From Deltaproteobacteria bacterium (lineage in GTDB: Bacteria; Myxococcota; XYA12-FULL-58-9; JAUUZB01), in contig JAUUZB010000355.1 in assembly GCA_030590185.1 (NCBI GenBank), positions 1 to 5,497 on the forward strand: DNA of 5,497 bases, in the 5' to 3' direction. Positions 1-5,497 of this stretch are shown here, one piece after another (within the stretch, counting starts at the first letter, position 1; each line of letters starts with the position of its first letter). The position numbers and the translations under genes were made by a program. The notes under the pieces are model-generated. The model saw nothing but the letters and a program-made list of their open reading frames with translations. It had not been told where the DNA came from and did not search any database.

Positions 1-292
1 AGTCGACCCGGTAGTAGCCGCCCCCGGCGTCGGAGACCTCGGCGCGCACTTTTTGCTCGCCGGCCCAGATGAAGGCCCGGGTGAAGTGGATCGGCTCGTA
101 GAACGGTCCGATCTTGCGGATGAAGGTCCGGCCTTCGTGGTCGAGAAAGGTCAGGCGATAGATGACGTCCATACCGCCGTTGTCCTGCACGAAGGCCTGG
201 GTGTCGGCCTCGAGAAGGTCGACCGGCGCCGCCGACGCAGCGCTAGGTAGCGCCAAGACAAGGGCAAGGGCGAGGAGGGCTGAGCGGAGCAT
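1..292 (-). CDS. Exported protein of unknown function, N-terminal part (runs off left edge)
   Basis: The reading frame starts at ATG 292-290 on the - strand and stays open for 97 codons to the window edge, so the C-terminus is missing. A GGGAG Shine-Dalgarno at 303-299 lies 6 nt before the ATG. The first ~21 residues form a clear Sec signal peptide: MLR, a hydrophobic stretch rich in Leu/Ala/Val, then SAASA before APVD, a typical signal peptidase I site. The mature part (about residue 22 on) is hydrophilic and beta-like, with segments such as DVIYRLTFLDHEGRTF, GPFYEPIHF and GGGYYRVD. It shows no lipobox cysteine and no motif I can assign. It lies 201 nt downstream of the tonB-family gene on the same strand, across a repeat-filled spacer. 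A shared transcript is possible but unproven. An envelope or periplasmic location is inferred from the signal peptide. The gene is convincing; its function is unknown. Confidence 0.75.
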   Translation of the reverse strand, partial: MLRSALLALALVLALPSAASAAPVDLLEADTQAFVQDNGGMDVIYRLTFLDHEGRTFIRKIGPFYEPIHFTRAFIWAGEQKVRAEVSDAGGGYYRVD

Positions 293-355
293 CGCACACT
301 CCCGGTGGGTCGGGGTTCGGGCTCCTTGTCGCAGGAGGCTCGGGTCGGTTCAATG

Positions 356-408
356 GGCCCTTCGACTCGGTTCCTCGCGGGGCGAGGAACCGGCTCAGGA
401 CGAACGGT
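356..408. repeat. REP-like imperfect palindrome with an 11-bp perfect hairpin core
   Basis: CGGTTCCTCGC at 368-378 and GCGAGGAACCG at 382-392 are exact reverse complements separated by a GGG loop. The flanks, CCCTTCGAC at 358-366 and GGCTCAGGACGAACGG at 392-407, also partly pair (TTCG 361-364 with CGAA 401-404), giving a longer imperfect cruciform. From memory, the outer arms resemble a palindrome family of the form CCCTTCGAC...GCTCAGGACGAACGG that is scattered between genes in many bacterial genomes. It sits between tonB and the exported-protein gene. No T-run follows the stem on either strand, so it is not a standard intrinsic terminator, though the structure could protect or attenuate the tonB transcript. 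Confidence 0.6.
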
Positions 409-471
409 GGCTGGCGGGGGACGGTGGTTGGCGGGGGACGGTGGTTGGCAGGGAACGGTGGCTGGCGGGGA
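404..471. repeat. Tandem repeat, 4 x 17 bp
   Basis: Four head-to-tail 17-bp units are visible: ACGGTGGCTGGCGGGGG (404-420), ACGGTGGTTGGCGGGGG (421-437), ACGGTGGTTGGCAGGGA (438-454) and ACGGTGGCTGGCGGGGA (455-471). They differ only at the C/T in unit position 8, at position 13 and at the last base. A fifth copy decays after ACGG at 472. The array lies in the noncoding spacer downstream of tonB and overlaps the right arm of the REP-like palindrome by about 4-5 bases. A 17-bp period is not a whole number of codons, which fits noncoding DNA. It is probably a slippage-prone minisatellite. Confidence 0.85.
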
Positions 472-472
472 A

Positions 473-526
473 CGGCCGCTCAAAGCCGCGCCGTTAGAAC
501 GGCAGCTTGAAGCCGCGCCGGTTGAA
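473..526 (-). repeat. 27-bp direct duplication across the 3' end of tonB
   Basis: Read on the - strand, bases 526-500 encode FNRRGFKLP, the end of the TonB-like protein short of its final F. Bases 499-473 repeat this in the same frame as F-stop-RRGFERP. The two 27-base units match at 22 of 27 positions, and the Asn codon AAC in the first is replaced by the TAA stop in the second. The second unit runs directly into the 17-bp tandem array. This looks like a short tandem duplication of the gene's last nine codons, in which the second copy supplies the last Phe and the present stop codon. Confidence 0.7.
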
Positions 527-1693
527 CTCGATGTGGAAGGCGAAGGGGAAGTCGATTAGCTCCGTGCCGTTGTCGACCAGACCCTTGGGAGGGTTAGGGA
601 ATGGCTCGGCCCGGCGAAAGGCGCTGATAGCTTCGTTGTCGAGGAAATCGAGGCCCGAGGAGCGGGCCACCTCCACATCCTTGAGCCCCCCCTCGGCGGT
701 CAACACCACCCGAAGCACCGTGACCCGTGATTTTTTCCCGTAGACGTGGCCGGTCGGGTCCCGGCGGCGGTACTCTGGGATGGGCCGCCACTGTTGGGAG
801 ACGCCCCGCTTCATGCGGTTGAAGAAGGAGGCGTACTTGAACTCGCGGGAGTTGAGGAAGGTCCCCTCGCCCTCCTCGACATCCTCGAGGTGATCGTTCG
901 CCGGGGCGCCGCTGATCTGAGCCATCACGCCGATGGTCGGGATCAGGTCGACGGTTGGGGGGCCCTGCTCAGGCGCGCTGCTCCGCTTTTGTGGTTGTGT
1001 CTCATCTTGACCCAGGGAGAGCTTGAGCCGGCGGCTGTTGCCGCGCAGCGGCTCGGTGTGGCGCTGGTTCGGCATCAATCCGAATTCCGGATCGAGCTGG
1101 AGGGCGAGCCGGTCGCGCTGCTCGATGGTGGGCAATTCAAAGACCTTCTCGCGGCCCGGGAGCTTCTGTTCGTTGACGTCCTGGTTCTTCTGTTCGCCGA
1201 TCTCGATCGCCGTGGCCCGCTGCTCGGCCTTGGGGGATGCGGCCTTCGCGTCAGCGGCGCGTCCAACCTCGTTGAGGGCGTTGCGGTAGTCCTTCTCGCG
1301 GTGGCGGCTGACCGATTCGCGCTCGGTGTTGGTGTTGTGTTCCGAGAGGTAGTCGTACTCCTCCGGGGGCGTATCATCGGGGCTCGGCGGCAGATCGACC
1401 ACCTGGCCGTCGAGCTTTTCCTCCTTGTCGCGTTCCTCTTCCTTTTTTTCGGCGCGCTTCTTGGCGCGCTCCTCGGCCGCCCGGCGCTGTCGTTGTTTGA
1501 GCTGTTGGAGTTGCCGAGGTGTTAGGTTGACCAGCTTGACCGGTCGCGTCTCGGTTTTCGGCGGGGCCTCCGGCACCAGGCCGCTGAGCAACGGAATCGC
1601 CGCCAGGTGAACCAGGACGGCGATGGCGAGGAACTGCACCAACCGACGAACGGCGTCATCGTCGCGATGTCGATCGGGGCCCACTATTGTCAC
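494..1693 (-). CDS. TonB-family energy transducer protein (399 aa)
   Basis: This is a predicted inner-membrane TonB-like protein that would pass proton-motive energy from an ExbB/ExbD- or TolQ/R-type motor to the outer membrane. One membrane segment spans residues ~18-40 and contains a His (about residue 29), as the TonB membrane helix typically does. A Lys/Glu/Arg/Gln-rich probable coiled coil follows at ~59-94, then a linker with GQVVDLPPSPDD and a long polar stretch. The C-terminal domain (~284-399) has FFNRMKRGVSQQW, then VTVLRVVLTAEGGLKDVEV, RSSGLDFLDNEAI and AEPFPNPP, the pattern of TonB C-terminal domains. I chose GTG at 1693: AAGAGG (1707-1702) lies 8 nt upstream and a promoter lies just before that. 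The frame is open back to TTG 1750, but that TTG is part of the -35 box. Stop is TAA 496-494. No exbB or exbD is in view. The family call is firm; the partner system is unknown. Confidence 0.85.
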   Translation of the reverse strand: MTIVGPDRHRDDDAVRRLVQFLAIAVLVHLAAIPLLSGLVPEAPPKTETRPVKLVNLTPRQLQQLKQRQRRAAEERAKKRAEKKEEERDKEEKLDGQVVDLPPSPDDTPPEEYDYLSEHNTNTERESVSRHREKDYRNALNEVGRAADAKAASPKAEQRATAIEIGEQKNQDVNEQKLPGREKVFELPTIEQRDRLALQLDPEFGLMPNQRHTEPLRGNSRRLKLSLGQDETQPQKRSSAPEQGPPTVDLIPTIGVMAQISGAPANDHLEDVEEGEGTFLNSREFKYASFFNRMKRGVSQQWRPIPEYRRRDPTGHVYGKKSRVTVLRVVLTAEGGLKDVEVARSSGLDFLDNEAISAFRRAEPFPNPPKGLVDNGTELIDFPFAFHIEFNRRGFKLPF

Positions 1694-1721
1694 GTTCTCA
1701 GCCTCTTGGGGCCGTATTAAA

Positions 1722-1750
1722 ATCGTAACCACGGTTCTAGGGGTCGTCAA
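1722..1750 (-). promoter_or_regulatory. Sigma70-type promoter for the tonB-family gene
   Basis: On the - strand there is TTGACG (1750-1745), a 17-bp spacer and TACGAT (1727-1722). This matches the sigma70 consensus at 5 of 6 positions (-35) and 4 of 6 (-10), with ideal spacing. Transcription would begin near 1714-1716, about 20 nt before the GTG start at 1693, with AAGAGG in between. The very short leader argues against the upstream TTG being the translation start. Confidence 0.6.
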
Positions 1751-1898
1751 GCCAGTCTGTGCGCAATACCTAGGGCACCCCTGACGGCCAGGTTAGCCCC
1801 TTGGGCCTACGATGCGCTGATCGGCGGGCCCAACCGGGTCGGTGGGGTCGATTGATCGCCCGTCGCGCCATTTCTCGGGAGATTACAGGATTCTTCGC

Positions 1899-1927
1899 TT
1901 GACACATCCGGACCAACCCGCTAGGAG
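1899..1927 (+). promoter_or_regulatory. Probable promoter of the str operon
   Basis: A perfect -35 TTGACA lies at 1899-1904. After a 17-bp spacer comes TAGGAG (1922-1927), a partial -10 match (T, A and the fifth-position A). Transcription would start near 1934, giving a leader of about 70 nt to the rpsL ATG at 2005. The -35 is strong and its place ahead of rpsL is right; the -10 is weak, so the exact promoter is uncertain. Confidence 0.5.
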
Positions 1928-1970
1928 GCGCCCTCGCTTTTCGGCGAACAGGCGTGCGTGAAGGGCACGG

Positions 1971-1983
1971 GCCGGTTCCCGGC
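1971..1983 (+). promoter_or_regulatory. Small GC hairpin in the rpsL leader
   Basis: GCCGG (1971-1975) pairs perfectly with CCGGC (1979-1983) around a TTC loop. The hairpin ends just 3 nt before the Shine-Dalgarno-like GAGAGGA at 1987-1993 that serves rpsL. With only 5 bp it could be chance in GC-rich DNA, but its place next to the ribosome binding site makes a modest effect on translation possible. Confidence 0.3.
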
Positions 1984-2004
1984 GTTGAGAGGACGAGTCG
2001 AGAG

Positions 2005-2376
2005 ATGCCTACGATCAATCAGTTGGTGCGCAAAGGCCGCGCGAAGAAAATCGAAAAGAAGACCGCGCCGGCCCTGCAGAGCTGCCCACAGCGGCGCGGT
2101 GTCTGCGTGCGCGTGTATACGTCGACCCCCAAGAAACCGAACTCAGCCCTGCGTAAGGTGGCTCGCGTCCGCCTCACCAACGGCTTCGAGGTGACGTCCT
2201 ACATCCCGGGCGTTGGCCACAACCTGCAGGAGCACTCCGTGGTGTTGATCCGCGGGGGCCGCGTCAAGGACCTGCCGGGCGTTCGCTATCACATCATTCG
2301 CGGAACCCTGGATGCCATCGGCGTAGAGAGCCGTCGCCAGGGTCGCTCGAAGTACGGCGCCAAGCGGCCGAGCTAG
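2005..2376 (+). CDS. rpsL: 30S ribosomal protein S12
   Basis: S12 sits at the decoding centre of the 30S subunit and helps set translational accuracy. The 123-residue product matches the family along its length: [12 protein letters not shown], the loop [11 protein letters not shown] (~41-51), [34 protein letters not shown] (~84-96) and the end [10 protein letters not shown]. Lys43, Lys88 and Pro91, where substitutions commonly give streptomycin resistance, are all in the common wild-type state. Asp89, the residue methylthiolated by RimO in some bacteria, is also present. I chose ATG 2005 because MPTINQLV is the family's normal N-terminus. The frame is open to an ATG at 1954, but that would add 17 residues with no family counterpart. 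GAGAGGA lies at 1987-1993, a slightly long 11 nt from the start. This is the first gene of the str operon; rpsG follows after 12 nt. Confidence 0.98.
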   Translation: MPTINQLVRKGRAKKIEKKTAPALQSCPQRRGVCVRVYTSTPKKPNSALRKVARVRLTNGFEVTSYIPGVGHNLQEHSVVLIRGGRVKDLPGVRYHIIRGTLDAIGVESRRQGRSKYGAKRPS

Positions 2377-2388
2377 AGAGGAAGCACC

Positions 2389-2859
2389 ATGCCCCGCCGT
2401 CGCGAAGTTCCGAAGCGCAAGATCACCCCGGATCCCAAGTATAAGGATCGGCTGGTCGCCAAGTTCACCAACGTATTGATGTACGGTGGTGAGAAGAGCA
2501 CCTCCGAGCGCATCATCTACGATGCCCTCGATTACATCGCCGAGCGCGGCAATGACGAGCCCCTGGTCGTCTTCAAGGCGGCGCTCGACAACGTCAAGCC
2601 GGTGGTCGAGGTCAAGTCCCGCCGGGTTGGTGGTGCCACCTATCAGGTCCCGATCGAAGTCCGCCATGATCGCCGCAACGCGCTGGCCATGCGCTGGATG
2701 ATCAAATTCGCGCGGGCCCGCAGCGAGCGCACCATGGCCGAGCGTTTGGCCAACGAGTTGATGGACGCCGCCCAGAATCGTGGCGGGACCATCAAGAAGA
2801 AGGAAGACACCCACAAGATGGCCGAGGCGAACAAGGCGTTCGCCCACTATCGGTGGTAA
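2389..2859 (+). CDS. rpsG: 30S ribosomal protein S7
   Basis: S7 is a primary 16S rRNA-binding protein that organises the 30S head and contacts tRNA near the E site. The product is 156 residues, a standard length. It has the expected N-terminus [15 protein letters not shown], the RNA-binding segment [19 protein letters not shown] (~73-91), [11 protein letters not shown] and the C-terminal signature [21 protein letters not shown] (~136-156). Its ATG follows the rpsL stop by 12 nt, with GAGAGGAA (2376-2383) partly overlapping that stop and 5 nt before the ATG, so it is almost surely co-transcribed with rpsL. In E. coli, S7 represses the str operon by binding the rpsL-rpsG gap. The 12-nt gap here is too short for that structure, so any autocontrol must use another site. 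Confidence 0.98.
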   Translation: MPRRREVPKRKITPDPKYKDRLVAKFTNVLMYGGEKSTSERIIYDALDYIAERGNDEPLVVFKAALDNVKPVVEVKSRRVGGATYQVPIEVRHDRRNALAMRWMIKFARARSERTMAERLANELMDAAQNRGGTIKKKEDTHKMAEANKAFAHYRW

Positions 2860-2880
2860 GGGAATAGAGGAAGAATAGAC

Positions 2881-2893
2881 CGCTCTTTGACAA
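2881..2893 (+). promoter_or_regulatory. boxA-like antitermination motif (or internal -35 box) before fusA
   Basis: CGCTCTTTGACAA at 2881-2893 closely resembles the boxA element of rRNA leaders (E. coli TGCTCTTTAACAA), which recruits the NusB-S10 antitermination proteins when transcribed. It lies 22 nt after the rpsG stop, in a gap much longer than the others in this operon. The same bases contain a perfect TTGACA (2887-2892), but no good -10 appears 16-18 bp downstream (GTAACG or TAACGC). I therefore favour boxA over an internal promoter, without certainty. Confidence 0.4.
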
Positions 2894-2915
2894 ACGAAGA
2901 AGTCTGGCAGTAACG

Positions 2916-2947
2916 CCTCCGCAAACGGCATCGTTCGCTGCGGAAGG
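2916..2947 (+). promoter_or_regulatory. Hairpin covering a Shine-Dalgarno-like sequence upstream of fusA
   Basis: TCCGCA (2918-2923) pairs with TGCGGA (2939-2944). Inside it AACG (2924-2927) pairs with CGTT (2932-2935) around a GCAT loop, leaving CGC unpaired on one side. CC at 2916-2917 can extend the stem to GG at 2946-2947 past a bulged A. The 3' arm contains GGAAGG (2942-2947), which would be a good ribosome binding site for an ATG at 2953. The structure could thus mask ribosome entry or form a protein-binding site for control of fusA. No T-run follows, so it is not a standard terminator. Confidence 0.4.
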
Positions 2948-3012
2948 TAGGGATGGCGCGGGGCGTCATCCTACGTGGAGATGTTTTGTTCGTAGCGATG
3001 ACGAGTAGAGCC

Positions 3013-5097
<2,085 letters not shown>

Positions 5098-5135
5098 TCC
5101 CGGACGATCGGAACTCGAAAACAACGGAGACTCAC

Positions 5136-5497
<362 letters not shown>

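Larger units (their letters stand above)
1694..2004. other. Divergent intergenic control region between tonB and the str operon
   Basis: This stretch separates two divergently transcribed units. It holds the leftward tonB promoter at its left end and the rightward str promoter near its right end, with predicted start sites about 220 bp apart. Between them (about 1751-1898) I see no RNA gene, no convincing ORF and no strong repeat. In many bacteria the str genes lie directly downstream of rpoB-rpoC, but here no rpoC end is present and the operon has its own promoter region. Confidence 0.6.

Noticed and set aside
368..392. Intrinsic terminator for tonB
   Set aside because: The stem is strong, but no T-run follows on either strand and the element looks more like a dispersed palindrome. 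An effect on transcript stability remains possible.
404..471. CRISPR-like array
   Set aside because: The units are only 17 bp and directly adjacent, with no spacers between them, and no cas gene is present.
162..559. Two + strand frames across the repeat-rich spacer
   Set aside because: They run through the 17-bp repeats and the tonB 3' end, giving repeated WLAGDGGW-like peptides with no plausible start context. This is an artefact of the repeats.
746..1525. A 259-codon + strand frame opposite tonB
   Set aside because: It is the antisense shadow of a clear TonB-family gene. Its product is a low-complexity Leu/Val/Ala/Gly sequence with no recognisable domain, as expected from GC-rich antisense frames.
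1954..2004. Extended N-terminus for rpsL from ATG 1954
   Set aside because: The 17 extra residues have no counterpart in S12, and MPTINQLV at 2005 is the usual family start.
2143..2931. A 262-codon - strand frame opposite rpsL and rpsG
   Set aside because: It lies antisense to two strongly conserved ribosomal protein genes, spans their gap, and shows no family features.

Overview
The window is high-GC DNA. Its centre is the start of the classic str (translation) operon on the + strand: rpsL (S12), rpsG (S7), fusA (EF-G) and the first 120 codons of tuf (EF-Tu), which runs off the right edge. On the - strand, diverging from this operon, lie a TonB-family energy-transducer gene and, downstream of it, the first 97 codons of an unrecognised exported protein that runs off the left edge. 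The GC-rich third positions and the build of the TonB-like protein (one N-terminal membrane segment, a charged coiled coil, a long linker and a C-terminal TonB domain) suggest a Myxococcota or other delta-proteobacterial-type organism. That placement is an inference from memory of families, not a database result.

Layout: 1-292 (-) is the exported protein. 293-493 is a repeat-rich intergenic stretch holding a REP-like palindrome, four 17-bp tandem repeats, and a 27-bp duplication that copies the last codons of tonB past its own stop. 494-1693 (-) is tonB. 1694-2004 is the divergent control region, with a good sigma70-type promoter for tonB and a second one, with a perfect -35, for the str operon. 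2005-2376 is rpsL, 2389-2859 rpsG, 3013-5097 fusA (a longer start at 2953 is possible) and 5136-end tuf.

The four str genes form one translation module. S12 and S7 are parts of the 30S subunit (decoding centre, and head/E site), EF-G drives translocation, and EF-Tu delivers aminoacyl-tRNA. Spacing is tight at rpsL-rpsG (12 nt) and fusA-tuf (38 nt). It is loose at rpsG-fusA (153 nt to the preferred start), and that gap carries a boxA-like motif and a hairpin over a Shine-Dalgarno-like sequence, so it may be a control point.

The most notable observation is in EF-Tu. Its GTPase switch I region lacks the usual RGITI sequence and has a loop about five residues longer, while the key threonine is kept. 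I see no phage, CRISPR, toxin-antitoxin or defence genes. Apart from the EF-Tu variant, the rpsG-fusA gap and the small intergenic repeats, this is an ordinary housekeeping region, and I do not claim a new system.
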